NCBI RefSeq assembly: GCF_028561335.1 | Contig: NZ_JAQQTG010000050.1 | Span: forward strand, 1 to 64,000 | From: Aequorivita todarodis | GTDB taxonomy: Bacteria; Bacteroidota; Bacteroidia; Flavobacteriales; Flavobacteriaceae | DNA: 64,000 nt | Reading direction: 5' to 3' | In this document: positions 8,883 through 17,858 of the stretch, one piece after another | Layout: every line of letters starts with the position of its first letter | How positions within the stretch are numbered: position 1 is the first letter of the stretch | Position numbers and translations under genes: made by a program | Notes under the pieces: model-generated | Told to the model about the DNA's origin: nothing | Seen by the model: the letters and a program-made list of their open reading frames with translations, nothing else | The model's database searches: none

Positions 8883-9260
8883 GTGGCTCAAATAAATTCT
8901 TTTGAAGACTTGGAGTGTTGGAAAGCGGCAACGGAATTAAGGCGCTATGTTTCCAAAAGAATTTTGCCGAAATTTCCGCCGGACGAAAAATTTGCCTTGA
9001 CAAACCAATTAAGACGGTCCTCCCGATCAGTTTCCGACAATATTTCGGAAGGATATGGAAGGTTTCATTTTCAGGAAAATATTCAATCGTGCAGAATGGC
9101 ACGTGGTTCACTTTGTGAATCATTAAATCAAGTTATCATCGCAAGGGATGAAGATTATATTGATGACCGGATTATGTTGGAATTCCGACAGATATATGAA
9201 AAAACCAAAGCTATTCTAAACGGATATATTAATTATTTAAATAATGCAAAGAAGCAATAA
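8883..9260 (+). CDS. four helix bundle protein (23S rRNA intervening-sequence family)
   Basis: A 125-residue alpha-helical protein of the family known from 23S rRNA intervening sequences (S23, TIGR02436-type). Typical segments are FEDLECWKAATELRRYV, ALTNQLRRSSRSVSDNISEG (Arg-rich pair followed by the N-I-S-E-G turn) and a C-terminal YEKTKAILNGYINYL helix. Function in the family is unknown; members recur at many loci, often beside repeats. The start is GTG at 8883, because the ATG at 8881 is in another frame and stops at once. The gene lies between sdhA and sdhB, enclosed by inverted heptamer arrays, and looks like a small inserted cassette. Confidence 0.85.
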   Translation: MAQINSFEDLECWKAATELRRYVSKRILPKFPPDEKFALTNQLRRSSRSVSDNISEGYGRFHFQENIQSCRMARGSLCESLNQVIIARDEDYIDDRIMLEFRQIYEKTKAILNGYINYLNNAKKQ

Positions 9261-9291
9261 TTATACAAATAAAAATATAAAATGGTTAGCA

Positions 9292-9396
9292 CCTAACGCC
9301 TAACGCCTAACACTTAACGCCTAACGCTTAACACTTAACGCTTAACGCTTAACGCCTAACGCTTAACACTTAACGCTTAACCCTTAACTTTTAACA
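9292..9396 (+). repeat. heptamer array, fifteen units (CYTAACR type)
   Basis: Fifteen consecutive 7-bp units without spacer, variants of CTTAACG (CCTAACG, CTTAACA, CTTAACC, CTTAACT). The array ends two bases before the sdhB ATG, so it forms the whole 5' leader of sdhB. The complementary array at 8831-8865 could pair with it in RNA, looping out the inserted gene. Confidence 0.9.
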
Positions 9397-9398
9397 AC

Positions 9399-10145
9399 AT
9401 GAAGTTAACACTAAAAATCTGGAGACAGAAAGATAATAAATCAAAGGGAGAACTAAAAACATATCCAATTGACGGAGTGGAAGGGGACATGTCTTTTTTA
9501 GAGATGCTCGACGTTCTCAACGAAGGTTTAATAAACAAAGGCGAGGAGCCCGTAGTTTTTGACCACGACTGTCGCGAAGGTATCTGCGGAAGTTGTTCTC
9601 TGCAAATAAACGGCGAACCCCACGGCCCTGACCGATTGGTAACCACCTGCCAATTGCATATGCGTATGTTCAACGATGGCGATACTATAGTGATTGAACC
9701 TTTCCGGGCCAAGGCATTTCCGGTTATAAAGGATTTGGTGGTAGATAGAAGCGCGTTTGATAGAATTCAACAAGCGGGAGGTTATATTTCCGTGAATACC
9801 TCTGGAAATACCATAGATGCCAACACCATTCCCGTTAACAAGCACGATGCCGATGAGTCTTTCAACGCAGCTACCTGCATTGGTTGTGGCGCTTGTGTGG
9901 CAGCTTGTAAAAATGCCAGCGCGATGCTTTTCACTTCCGCTAAAGTAAGTCAGTTTGCTCTGCTTCCTCAGGGAAGAATTGAAGCCACTGAGCGCGTACT
10001 GAATATGGTTGCCCAAATGGACAAGGAAGGTTTTGGAAACTGCAGCAACACCGGAGCCTGCGAAATTGAGTGCCCAAAAGGAATTTCCTTGGAAAACATA
10101 GCCCGAATGAATCGCGAGTATTTAAGTGCGAGCTTGAAGGGATAA
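9399..10145 (+). CDS. sdhB: succinate dehydrogenase/fumarate reductase iron-sulfur subunit
   Basis: This 248-residue subunit carries electrons from SdhA to SdhC through three iron-sulfur centres. The [2Fe-2S] site is CREGICGSC with an upstream Cys-containing loop. The two ferredoxin-like clusters are at [15 protein letters not shown] and [14 protein letters not shown]. Its N-terminus [10 protein letters not shown] is normal, so the inserted heptamers before it have not damaged the coding sequence, but they leave no conventional leader. A bidirectional terminator follows. Confidence 0.93.
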   Translation: MKLTLKIWRQKDNKSKGELKTYPIDGVEGDMSFLEMLDVLNEGLINKGEEPVVFDHDCREGICGSCSLQINGEPHGPDRLVTTCQLHMRMFNDGDTIVIEPFRAKAFPVIKDLVVDRSAFDRIQQAGGYISVNTSGNTIDANTIPVNKHDADESFNAATCIGCGACVAACKNASAMLFTSAKVSQFALLPQGRIEATERVLNMVAQMDKEGFGNCSNTGACEIECPKGISLENIARMNREYLSASLKG

Positions 10146-10172
10146 ATGGTTTAATTCCATAAAACAACAATA

Positions 10173-10202
10173 AAATCCTAAGTATAATTACTTGGGGTTT
10201 TT
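10173..10202. terminator. terminator between sdhB and the convergent kinase gene
   Basis: CCTAAGTA-TAAT-TACTTGGG stem with one G-U pair, preceded by an A-run and followed by TTTTT. It can serve sdhB on the plus strand and overlaps the stop of the minus-strand kinase gene. Confidence 0.7.
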
Positions 10203-12453
10203 ACTTTTCTACGGAAGAAGTTTTGTATTGGCAAAACATATCTTCCTCAGGATCATTTAGATTGCGCAGAATTATTTTAAGAAATTTATCGGTATCATAG
10301 GGTTTTACTATAATATCGTTCATTCCCGAAGCTTCAATTTTATTGCGCATCTCTTCAACTTCAATAGCCGTCAAAGCCAAAATTGGAATTAGTTTGTTGA
10401 ATTTCCGTATTTCTTTTGTGGTTTCAATGCCATCTTTACCGGGCATATTGATGTCCATCAAAACAAGGTCGAAATCATCATTCTGCAATTTTTGTATTGC
10501 AATATCCCCGCTTGCTGCTATGTCGCAAGCCATTCCTTGGTTTTCAAGGATTTTTTTGGTTACAATTTGATTAATACGGTTATCGTCCACCACAAGGATC
10601 TTCTTTCCATTCAAAATAATAGTATCGACTATTATTTCGTCTTGCAGCAAATGCTTCAAAATCTGAAATTTTAGGGTAAAACTAAACGTAGATCCTTTCC
10701 CGGGCTCACTTTTCAGCTTGATGGAAGAATTGGAAGCCTCCAATAATTTTTTCACAATGGTAAGCCCGAGCCCCGTTCCCTGTATTTTAAAATCTTCGGA
10801 ATCTACCTGTTGGAATTCTTCAAAAATGGCTTTCTGCTTTTCCTTCGGAATACCAATACCGTTATCTTTAATACTGAAATGTATGCTTATTTCATTTTCT
10901 GAAATTGATTCTTCCTTTGCCGAAATATAAATATCGCCGTTCGTGGTAAATTTGATGGCGTTGCCCACTAAATTCATAAGAATTTGCGAAAGCCGCACCC
11001 TATCGCCAATAATGGTATGCGGAATATTTTCTGAAATAGCTACGTGCAGTTTGTTTTTATTCTGGACCAAGGCGTATTGAAAAGAAGAAATAATGGACTG
11101 GACCAAGTCCTTTAAGTCAAAAGGGACGTTCATTTCTTCAAGCGTGTTGGATTCCAGTTTGCTTATTTGAAGCACGTCGTTTATAAGCGCCAAAAGATAA
11201 TCTGCCGAAAATTTTAGGTTCTTTAAATCCGCTTGGTGGCTTTTGAGCGATTCGTCTTCCAAAAGAACAGAGCTCAAACCAATAACACCATAAAGCGGGG
11301 TTCGCAACTCATGGCTAACCGTTGAAAAGAACTTGCTTTTGGCCAAGGCTAATTTTTCCGATTTTTCTTTCGCCTTTAAATATTGCTGGTTTTTTTCTTT
11401 TAAGGTAAGGGTCAGTTTTTTTCTTCCGCGGTGCGATATGTAAAGAATTATCAAAAATAGCCCCATCAGTATGGCCGCTCCTACAAAGAAGGAAAGTAAA
11501 ACATTGCTTAGCAAGGCCTTTTCTGAAAGCAATTTTTTTTCCAGTTCTGCTTGGCGTGCTTGTTTTTTGTATTCATTAACGCTAAACCGTGCGGCGGCGT
11601 TTTGAATGGCCATTAGCTTTTCTTTTTCAAATTGGATTGCGGTTAGGCTATCAAATTTTTTCCGGACCAAGAAGGCTTCCCTAAAATCGCCAATATCAAA
11701 AAGTGCGGCGCTGTATTCCTTGTAGGCCTCAACTAAATTGTCATCTATATAATTTCCTTTTTCAGCAAAAGCGATGGCATTCTTAAAGTTCACAATAGCC
11801 TCTTCGGGTTTTTTTGACGATAGGTTCAGCTTCCCTTCCAGCAAGTTCATTTCGGTTGTTAAACCATTAAATTTCATAGCCGCTATTCCTTTTTGCGCTT
11901 TATTGAAATAGTGCTGGGCCTTTTTTTTGTCGCCTTGGTTTAGGTAAGATTCGGACAGATTGTAATACACCAAGGATACTTCCAAGGTATCTTTTCTTTT
12001 TAGTGAAAGCGGAAGGGCTTTTTCAAGAAAGGGAAGGGCAGAGTCATATTTTTTTTCGGTGAGGTAAAGTGCCCCCATGAAATTATAGGCACGGGCGATT
12101 TTAAATTCATCTTTTGACTTTTCCGCAAACTGGAAATACGTGTCTGCATAATCGTGGGCATTTTTAAAATCTTTTAGATATGTAAAAGATGCGCCCATTA
12201 CATACCGGGAGTAAAATGCGGCATCGGTATCGCCAATGCGTTCGGCCAATTTTATATTTTCAATGGAGGAGAGGATTACGGAATCGTATTTTCCTTCAAA
12301 CAACATAAAATCCGTGCGGTCCTGCATTGTTTTGAGAGAATCCTTGAGCACGGAAAACCTGGGTTCAAGTTTTGTTGAAATAGTGTCTTGGCTGTTTTGG
12401 GCAAACCCTATGAAGGAAATCAAAAATAGTGCGAAGCTTAAATATTTCAACAT
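10201..12453 (-). CDS. hybrid sensor histidine kinase with periplasmic TPR domain
   Basis: A 750-residue one-protein phosphorelay. Order: signal peptide (1-18), TPR-like helical repeats (about 60-270) in the periplasm, a membrane helix near 317-340, a coiled-coil linker, HisKA with phospho-acceptor His381 in SHELRTP, an HATPase domain (NLVGNAIKFT near 494-503, DNGIGIP near 530, GTGLGLTIVKKL near 559-570), and a C-terminal receiver domain (VVDDNR near 621-626, acceptor Asp667 in MDINMPG, Lys717). No output domain is present, so it must signal to another protein. It stands alone, convergent with sdhB. The stimulus is not evident. Confidence 0.9.
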   Translation of the reverse strand: MLKYLSFALFLISFIGFAQNSQDTISTKLEPRFSVLKDSLKTMQDRTDFMLFEGKYDSVILSSIENIKLAERIGDTDAAFYSRYVMGASFTYLKDFKNAHDYADTYFQFAEKSKDEFKIARAYNFMGALYLTEKKYDSALPFLEKALPLSLKRKDTLEVSLVYYNLSESYLNQGDKKKAQHYFNKAQKGIAAMKFNGLTTEMNLLEGKLNLSSKKPEEAIVNFKNAIAFAEKGNYIDDNLVEAYKEYSAALFDIGDFREAFLVRKKFDSLTAIQFEKEKLMAIQNAAARFSVNEYKKQARQAELEKKLLSEKALLSNVLLSFFVGAAILMGLFLIILYISHRGRKKLTLTLKEKNQQYLKAKEKSEKLALAKSKFFSTVSHELRTPLYGVIGLSSVLLEDESLKSHQADLKNLKFSADYLLALINDVLQISKLESNTLEEMNVPFDLKDLVQSIISSFQYALVQNKNKLHVAISENIPHTIIGDRVRLSQILMNLVGNAIKFTTNGDIYISAKEESISENEISIHFSIKDNGIGIPKEKQKAIFEEFQQVDSEDFKIQGTGLGLTIVKKLLEASNSSIKLKSEPGKGSTFSFTLKFQILKHLLQDEIIVDTIILNGKKILVVDDNRINQIVTKKILENQGMACDIAASGDIAIQKLQNDDFDLVLMDINMPGKDGIETTKEIRKFNKLIPILALTAIEVEEMRNKIEASGMNDIIVKPYDTDKFLKIILRNLNDPEEDMFCQYKTSSVEK

Positions 12454-12561
12454 TTGGGGAAGTTCAAAATTGTTTTTTGGGCGAGTACTAAAATACTATA
12501 TTCTGATGAAAGTCAAATTCTTATAATAAAATTTTATCTTTAGCTACTAAATCATCTCAAA

Positions 12562-13542
12562 ATGAAGCACATACTTTTATTCTTAGGTGTTTTTTCGGTT
12601 TTTTCAACCCTAGCGCAATCAATAAAACCGAACGATCCGTTGGCGCACACTTTTTCAATCGTGGCCCGCGATGCCAAAACGGGCGAAATGGCAGTTGCAG
12701 TCCAGAGCCATTGGTTCAGTGTGGGCACCGCGGTTTCTTGGGGCGAAGCTGGCGTTGGGGTTGTGGCAACGCAATCGTTTACGAATAAATCCTTTGGGCT
12801 TCGCGGCTTGAATTTGCTGAAAGAGGGCAAATCGCCACAGGAAGCTTTAAACATCTTGTTGAGCGACGACGAGGGCAGGGATTTCCGCCAAGTTGCAATT
12901 TTGGACAACCGGGGAAGAGCCGCAACGCACACGGGCAAAAGCTGTATCGATTTTGCGGGGCACGCCAATGGCGAAAACTTTTCGGTACAGGCAAATATGA
13001 TGCTGAACGATAAAGTAGTGCCGGCAATGGAAAAGGCTTGGAAGGAAAACAGCGAAATGCCTTTGGCAGAAAGAATGGTCGCTGTGCTACAAGCCGCGCA
13101 AAATGCGGGAGGCGACATTCGCGGAAAACAATCTGCAGCGCTTTTGGTCGTTGCTGCAGCAGCTTCTGCTGAACCGTGGAATGACAAATTAATTGATTTG
13201 CGGGTTGACGATTCTGAAAACCCAATAAAAGAAATAGCTAGGCTTTTAAATGTTTTTCGAGCCTACGAGCATATGAACCAAGGCGATCTTTTTGTTGAAA
13301 AGAACGAAATGAAAAGCGCCATGGACGAGTATAACGCTGCCATGAAAATGTTTCCCGAGAATCTGGAAATGCAGTATTGGACGGCAATTACCTTAGCGAA
13401 CGATAAGCAGGTTGAAAAGGCTTCGGAAATGCTCCAAAGTATTTATGGGAAAGATCCAAACTGGCGAGCACTTACCAAACGGCTTCCGAAGGTTGGGTTG
13501 CTGAATGTTTCGGAAGAAGATTTTAAGAAGCTTATTCGTTGA
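12562..13542 (+). CDS. secreted DUF1028 protein with C-terminal helical repeats
   Basis: A 326-residue exported protein with a signal peptide ending after STLAQ (about residue 19). Residues 25-220 match the DUF1028 family, related to Ntn-hydrolases: HTFSIVARDAKTGEMAVAVQ, VGTAVSWGEAGVGVVATQS and GKSCIDFAGHANG are visible. The C-terminal 100 residues are helical and TPR-like (LFVEKNEMKSAMDEYNAAMK). Activity is unproven for the family; a secreted hydrolase is an inference. Transcribed alone, convergent with rpmA and sharing its terminator. Confidence 0.8.
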   Translation: MKHILLFLGVFSVFSTLAQSIKPNDPLAHTFSIVARDAKTGEMAVAVQSHWFSVGTAVSWGEAGVGVVATQSFTNKSFGLRGLNLLKEGKSPQEALNILLSDDEGRDFRQVAILDNRGRAATHTGKSCIDFAGHANGENFSVQANMMLNDKVVPAMEKAWKENSEMPLAERMVAVLQAAQNAGGDIRGKQSAALLVVAAAASAEPWNDKLIDLRVDDSENPIKEIARLLNVFRAYEHMNQGDLFVEKNEMKSAMDEYNAAMKMFPENLEMQYWTAITLANDKQVEKASEMLQSIYGKDPNWRALTKRLPKVGLLNVSEEDFKKLIR

Positions 13543-13579
13543 TTCCCTTCCGTAGAAAATGCTGTTGAAATCAACCCAC

Positions 13580-13615
13580 AAAAAAAAACCTCCACATTGC
13601 TGTGAAGGTTTTTTG
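13580..13615. terminator. bidirectional terminator after rpmA and the DUF1028 gene
   Basis: Arms AACCTCCACA (13587-13596) and TGTGAAGGTT (13601-13610) around TTGC with one G-U pair, an A-run on the left and a T-run on the right. It can end transcription on both strands. Confidence 0.85.
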
Positions 13616-13636
13616 GTTTATCGAACAAAGTTTTTA

Positions 13637-13900
13637 CTATGCTTCAGCGTTTGGAACGATGGAAACGTAGCTCTTGTTATTTTTCTTTTTGGTAAACTTC
13701 ACAGTTCCGTCCACTTGTGCGTGAAGGGTGTGATCTTTACCGCCATATACGTTTTCACCAGGGTGGTGCGTATAACCTCTTTGTCTTACAATGATATTTC
13801 CGGCAATAGCGGCCTGCCCTCCAAAAATCTTAACGCCAAGACGTTTCGATTCTGATTCGCGACCGTTTTTGGAACTACCAACTCCTTTTTTGTGAGCCAT
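13637..13900 (-). CDS. rpmA: 50S ribosomal protein L27
   Basis: An 87-residue bL27, placed near the peptidyl transferase centre. The N-terminus [20 protein letters not shown] is standard with no cleaved extension, followed by LGVKIFGGQ and [16 protein letters not shown]. It follows rplU after 35 nt, the usual rplU-rpmA pair, and ends at the bidirectional terminator at 13580-13615. Confidence 0.97.
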   Translation of the reverse strand: MAHKKGVGSSKNGRESESKRLGVKIFGGQAAIAGNIIVRQRGYTHHPGENVYGGKDHTLHAQVDGTVKFTKKKNNKSYVSIVPNAEA

Positions 13901-13935
13901 TTTGTTTCGGTTTTAAATATTATACTTTAGCAGGA

Positions 13936-14634
13936 TTATTTTTCGATCCCACCGTCTAATTTGTCTTGCAATTCTTTAAGTTCGTCCCACTTGCCGTCTG
14001 CAGCCAATTTTGCCTGTTTTGGCCAAGTGTCCGTAACTAAGTGTGCTAAATTGGAACTTGCTTCTGAAAGAATAGTTGCGATAGCTTCTGGTTTTGCTTT
14101 TGCAACTTTGGCAAAAGTGTCCATTCCGGCGGCAACCATTGCCTCTGCGGCTTTTGGCCCAACACCTTCAATCTTTTTAAGATCGTCTGCTTTAGCTACT
14201 TTTTTAGGAGCGGCTTTTTTGGCGGGTGCCTTGGTTTCTGCCTTTGCCTTTGGAGCAGCAGTTTTTGCTTTCGCCTTTGCAGGTTTTGCTTTAGGCTCCT
14301 CTTTTTTGGCAGGGGTAGCTCCTGAAGCTACAATGCTCTCGATTACGATTTCAGAAAGATACTGACGGTGGCCGTTTTTCTTGCGGAAACCTTTTCTTCT
14401 TTTCTTTTTGAATACAATAACCTTGTCACCTTTAAGGTGTTTTACGACTTTTGCTCCTATTTGAGCACCGTCTATAGCGGGGGCGCCAATGGTAATCTTG
14501 TCTCCGTCACCAATAAGAAGTACATTGTCAAAAGACACTTTTTTTCCTTCCTCAACTGGCAAACGATTTACAAAAACCTTTTGGTCTTTCGCAACTTTTA
14601 CTTGCTGCCCTGCTATCTCTACAATTGCGTACAT
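13936..14634 (-). CDS. rplU: 50S ribosomal protein L21 with C-terminal helix-hairpin-helix extension
   Basis: Residues 1-104 are a normal bL21 (MYAIVEIAGQQVKVAKDQK; GHRQYLSEIVIESI). The protein is 232 residues, about twice the usual length. An Ala/Lys/Pro-rich linker (about 108-150) leads to a helix-hairpin-helix-like module, DLKKIEGVGPKAAEAMVAAG, often found in DNA- or RNA-binding proteins. Similar extended L21 proteins occur in Flavobacteriaceae as far as I recall; what the tail does is not known. The gene follows a strong promoter match and a leader of about 90 nt, and is followed by rpmA. Confidence 0.93.
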   Translation of the reverse strand: MYAIVEIAGQQVKVAKDQKVFVNRLPVEEGKKVSFDNVLLIGDGDKITIGAPAIDGAQIGAKVVKHLKGDKVIVFKKKRRKGFRKKNGHRQYLSEIVIESIVASGATPAKKEEPKAKPAKAKAKTAAPKAKAETKAPAKKAAPKKVAKADDLKKIEGVGPKAAEAMVAAGMDTFAKVAKAKPEAIATILSEASSNLAHLVTDTWPKQAKLAADGKWDELKELQDKLDGGIEK

Positions 14635-14728
14635 AGCGAATCGTTTATAAAATTAGTTAAACTTAAATTTCCCTAACGTTTGCGGGGGCCTTGGCCTCCG
14701 AAGCAAATATGGTTTGCGTAGGGGGCTG

Positions 14729-14758
14729 CAAATATAATTTTTAAAAAGGAAACGGCAA
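14729..14758 (-). promoter_or_regulatory. rplU-rpmA promoter
   Basis: On the minus strand, TTG (14758-14756) and TATATTTG (14736-14729) are 19 nt apart, matching the Bacteroidota consensus. The roughly 90-nt leader before rplU contains GGAGGCC/GGCC-type inverted repeats that could fold, but no known riboswitch was recognised. Confidence 0.7.
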
Positions 14759-14821
14759 AGTGTTTTTTATTTAATCTTTTCAGAACCAATTGCCCAGCTC
14801 TTTAATTGGTTTCGTTTTTTT

Positions 14822-14842
14822 GAACACTGAACACTGAACACT
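14822..14842. repeat. three GAACACT heptamers
   Basis: Three perfect tandem copies of a 7-bp unit followed by a degenerate fourth, ending just after the stop of the minus-strand membrane-protein gene. The 7-bp period matches the other arrays in the window, though the unit sequence differs. Confidence 0.7.
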
Positions 14843-14845
14843 GAA

Positions 14846-15301
14846 TTAAAGAGTGTTCCTGTCCCCATCTTTGGTGTTCCACGATTTTTTGAGAAGTTGC
14901 ATAAAGGCAAAGGTCAGGACCAAAGTTGTAACAAAGCCCATGATCAAAATAGTCAAGAGCAGCATAAGGGTTCCCAGATCGTATTCAAGATTCCATGTTT
15001 TCAAGATTCCAGTAGCAAATTCACTATCTATCTGGTACATATAGACGGCCATAAAAATGGTAAAAAGCAGGGAAGCTATTCCCCCGGTAAAAAGTCCGAC
15101 CTCGAATCCTTTTTCAAATTTGAAATTGCTTTTCTGGGATTTGTATTTTTTGAGAGCGAGGTATATGCCAAATCCAAAAATCAATCCATTCAACGCGCTC
15201 AATATAGGATATTGATGAAGTCCTATTAATTTTAGGATAAGAAAATAAGCAATAAGGATTACTGTTATCCAGATACCATAACGGGAATATATTTTGAACA
15301 T
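14846..15301 (-). CDS. DUF4199-like membrane protein
   Basis: A 151-residue protein with four hydrophobic helices and short loops (first near 8-25, last near 115-140). The arrangement and size resemble DUF4199 proteins of Bacteroidota, whose role is unknown. I chose the ATG at 15301 (MFKIYSRYG) because the seven-codon-longer frame begins with TTG. It lies between rplU and gldD on the same strand but with gaps of about 90 bp and more, so it is probably its own unit. Family call moderate. Confidence 0.6.
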   Translation of the reverse strand: MFKIYSRYGIWITVILIAYFLILKLIGLHQYPILSALNGLIFGFGIYLALKKYKSQKSNFKFEKGFEVGLFTGGIASLLFTIFMAVYMYQIDSEFATGILKTWNLEYDLGTLMLLLTILIMGFVTTLVLTFAFMQLLKKSWNTKDGDRNTL

Positions 15302-15392
15302 AGTTGTTAGTTTTACAGTCAAAAGTTACAAAAACTTGCCGAACCTATTGCAAAGGGTTTGTTAACTTTTTTTCAATGTGGCCGAAATAGGG

Positions 15393-15956
15393 CTATTTCC
15401 AAGTGATGGTCTCCATCAATTTGCGGATGTCCTCGCGAAGATAGACCACGGCCGGATAGATGGAATCGAAGTTTGGTTTGGCATCAAAATAGAGGGCGCC
15501 ATTCAAGAAATGGTTGATGCTGTCAGTAACGTAAAATTCTGCTTGGGTGGCGGCGTTTCCGTTTATGGGATAAAACATTCCGTACACTTTTGAATCTGGA
15601 TTCACAAAAGGAAATGCGGGGATGCTGTTTGCTTTAATTGTGTGGTCATAAGCCAATTTCTGCGCATCCCGGAGCAAAGAATCCAGATTGTTATTCTGCA
15701 CATCTTGGTAGGTCAAATATAAAGTAGCCTTCATATTTGGGTAAGCAATATTTATTCCGCAGTTCTTTTTTTGGACAATATACGTGTTCTTGTTCACAGA
15801 AAAAGAATACGGACAATCCGTTTTAATCGTTCCGTATTCAGGTTTTGGATAGTCCAGACGTAGCATGGCCGAGGGTTTTACCAAAACATCGTCCTCGCAG
15901 GAAGCAAGGATGAAGAGGCTAGAAAGCAAATAGAAAACGAGCTTATTGATTTTCAA
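15393..15956 (-). CDS. gldD: gliding motility lipoprotein GldD
   Basis: A 187-residue lipoprotein with a signal sequence and lipobox ending in LASC (Cys20). GldD is required for gliding and for type IX secretion in Flavobacterium johnsoniae. The features LRLDYPKPEYG and DCPYSFSVNKNT near the N-terminus are typical. Its TTG start lies inside gldE, overlapping it by 14 nt, so translation is probably coupled. The mutY/ssb/gldE/gldD order is conserved in Flavobacteriaceae. Confidence 0.92.
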   Translation of the reverse strand: MKINKLVFYLLSSLFILASCEDDVLVKPSAMLRLDYPKPEYGTIKTDCPYSFSVNKNTYIVQKKNCGINIAYPNMKATLYLTYQDVQNNNLDSLLRDAQKLAYDHTIKANSIPAFPFVNPDSKVYGMFYPINGNAATQAEFYVTDSINHFLNGALYFDAKPNFDSIYPAVVYLREDIRKLMETITWK

Positions 15957-17277
15957 TGGTAAGTTTTATTTGTTTTATGCGCTTGCCCTCAAACGCTTCA
16001 ATGGTAAACGCATAATGGTGGAAGGATATTATCTCGTTTTTCTTCGGAAAGCCTTTTGAAATCTCCAAAAGGAAGCCTGCAAGCGTTTCCGCCTCGCCTT
16101 TTTCATCCTCAAAAATCTCGGGATCCTCTGGTTTTATCACTTTATAAAAATCCTTCAACGGGGTTTTTCCTTCAAAAACAAAAGTATTGTCATCGAGCTT
16201 TGAGAAAATGAGATCCTCATCGTCAAACTCATCGCTAATCTCGCCCACGATTTCCTCGATAATATCTTCCAGGGAAATCAAGCCACTGGTGCCGCCGTAT
16301 TCGTCAACTACAATGGCGAGGTGCATTTTCATTTCCTTGAATTCGTTGAGCAGATCGTCCAGTTTTTTGTTTTCGGGTACGAAATAGGCTTCGCGTTTCA
16401 GGGTTTTCCAATCCAAAATTTTCCGGTCTGTATATGGAATCAAATCCTTCACATAAAGAATTCCGGTAATGTTGTCCATACTGTCCTTATAGACGGGAAT
16501 ACGCGAGTAGCCGTGCTCAATAATCTCGGGAAGGATTTCCTTGAAGGACTGTTCTTCGTTCAGCGCAAAAATGTCCATTCGGTTTTTCATCACCTGTTTG
16601 GTGTCGGTATTTCCGAAGGTCACAATGCCCTGTAGAATTTTTTGCTCCTCGTGCGTGGTATCTTTATTGGAGAGTTCCAAAGCCTGTGAAAGATGGTCCA
16701 CGCTGATGTTTGATTTTTGCTTTCCGTAGCGGTCGTGCAAATAAATAGTGGCGTTGCGCATGGGCAAACTTATGGGGGAAAGCAAAGTGTCTAAAATATT
16801 TAACGGCTGGGCCATAAAAACCGCGAACGAAATACGGTTGCGGTTTGCATATATCTTCGGAAGAATTTCGCCGAAAAGCAAAATAAGAAAGGTAACCAAA
16901 ACTACTTTTATAAGGAACACAACGCTTATTTCGAAATAATGCAGATTCAAAGAGTAATCCCATCTATCAAACCAAATGGAGCTCAGGGACTCAAAAAGAA
17001 GCACAATGGCTATGTTTATAAAATTGTTGGCGACCAAAATCGTGGCCAATAATTTCTTGGGCTTTGTCAGCAAATGCTGGACGATTCCCAGTTTTTTGGC
17101 AATTGACTTTTCCTCATTCGTCTCAAAATCAGAGGGCGTCAAGGAAAAGAAAGCCACTTCGGCGCCCGAAATAAGGGCCGAACAGGCAAGCAAAACAAAC
17201 AATAAAATACAGCTTGTTATTTGGTAAAAATCCAAAACGGAAAAAAAGAATAATAAACCAGGGGGCTCTGTGTCCAA
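15943..17277 (-). CDS. gldE: gliding motility-associated protein GldE (CNNM/CBS family)
   Basis: A 444-residue membrane protein of the CNNM/HlyC-CorC family. Hydrophobic helices form a DUF21-type N-terminal domain (about 15-205). Two CBS repeats follow (around 220-340, including ILYVKDLIPY and VVDEYGGTSGLISLEDIIEE), then a CorC/HlyC C-terminal domain. In F. johnsoniae GldE is associated with GldD and helps gliding when overproduced. The start is TTG at 17277, giving MDTEPPG, an N-terminus I recall for GldE proteins; a TTG 14 codons in is the alternative. It lies 21 nt after ssb. Confidence 0.9.
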   Translation of the reverse strand: MDTEPPGLLFFFSVLDFYQITSCILLFVLLACSALISGAEVAFFSLTPSDFETNEEKSIAKKLGIVQHLLTKPKKLLATILVANNFINIAIVLLFESLSSIWFDRWDYSLNLHYFEISVVFLIKVVLVTFLILLFGEILPKIYANRNRISFAVFMAQPLNILDTLLSPISLPMRNATIYLHDRYGKQKSNISVDHLSQALELSNKDTTHEEQKILQGIVTFGNTDTKQVMKNRMDIFALNEEQSFKEILPEIIEHGYSRIPVYKDSMDNITGILYVKDLIPYTDRKILDWKTLKREAYFVPENKKLDDLLNEFKEMKMHLAIVVDEYGGTSGLISLEDIIEEIVGEISDEFDDEDLIFSKLDDNTFVFEGKTPLKDFYKVIKPEDPEIFEDEKGEAETLAGFLLEISKGFPKKNEIISFHHYAFTIEAFEGKRIKQIKLTIENQ

Positions 17278-17298
17278 GTTTTTGGTTTTAATTAAACA

Positions 17299-17754
17299 TT
17301 AAAAAGGAAGGTCATCCGCTTCTTCAGAAACTGAAGTGTTGTTTTGTGGGGCTGTGGACGCTTGCGGCTTTTGCGTATTTTGGTCAGCATTGCTATTGGC
17401 CGCATTGCTGCTTTCGCCCTTCGGACTCAAAAAGGTAAAATCCGTACAGTGAACTTCGGTACTGTATCTGTCCATTCCTTTGTCGTCCTGCCATTTGCGG
17501 GTTTTCAGGCGTCCCTCAATATAGACCAAATCTCCCTTTTTTAGGTATTTTTCGCAAATTTCCGCAGCCTTGTTCCGCACCACAATGTTGTGCCACTCGG
17601 TATTGGTTACCCGTTCGTTGGTTGCTTTGTTTGTATAGGTTTCATTGGTCGCGAGCGGGAAACGGCCCAAGCTGTTTCCGCCTTCAAAATAATGCATTTT
17701 TACATCATCGCCGGTATGCCCAATCAACATTACTTTGTTCAATGTTCCACTCAT
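17299..17754 (-). CDS. ssb: single-stranded DNA-binding protein
   Basis: A 151-residue SSB. The OB-fold spans about 1-107 (MSGTLNKVMLIGHTGDDVK; WHNIVVRNKAAEICEKYLKKG; YIEGRLKTRKWQD). A Gln/Asn/Ala-rich linker follows, and the acidic tip EEADDLPF is the docking site for replication and repair partners. It protects ssDNA in replication, recombination and repair. The gene lies between a zinc-ribbon gene and gldE, on the same strand. Confidence 0.95.
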   Translation of the reverse strand: MSGTLNKVMLIGHTGDDVKMHYFEGGNSLGRFPLATNETYTNKATNERVTNTEWHNIVVRNKAAEICEKYLKKGDLVYIEGRLKTRKWQDDKGMDRYSTEVHCTDFTFLSPKGESSNAANSNADQNTQKPQASTAPQNNTSVSEEADDLPF

Positions 17755-17858
17755 AATTGTAATTTTTCTATTTGTGCAAAGGTAGATTTTGCGTTTTAAA
17801 TATAAGGAAATTTAAGATTTTAAATCGCGGAAATTATAGATTCGCTTCATTTTCAGGG

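Noticed and set aside
9292-9396. Heptamer array as a CRISPR
   Set aside because: Units are 7 bp without spacers and there are no cas genes.
13961-14365. 134-codon plus-strand frame opposite rplU
   Set aside because: Ala/Phe-rich low-complexity shadow of the Ala/Lys linker of L21.
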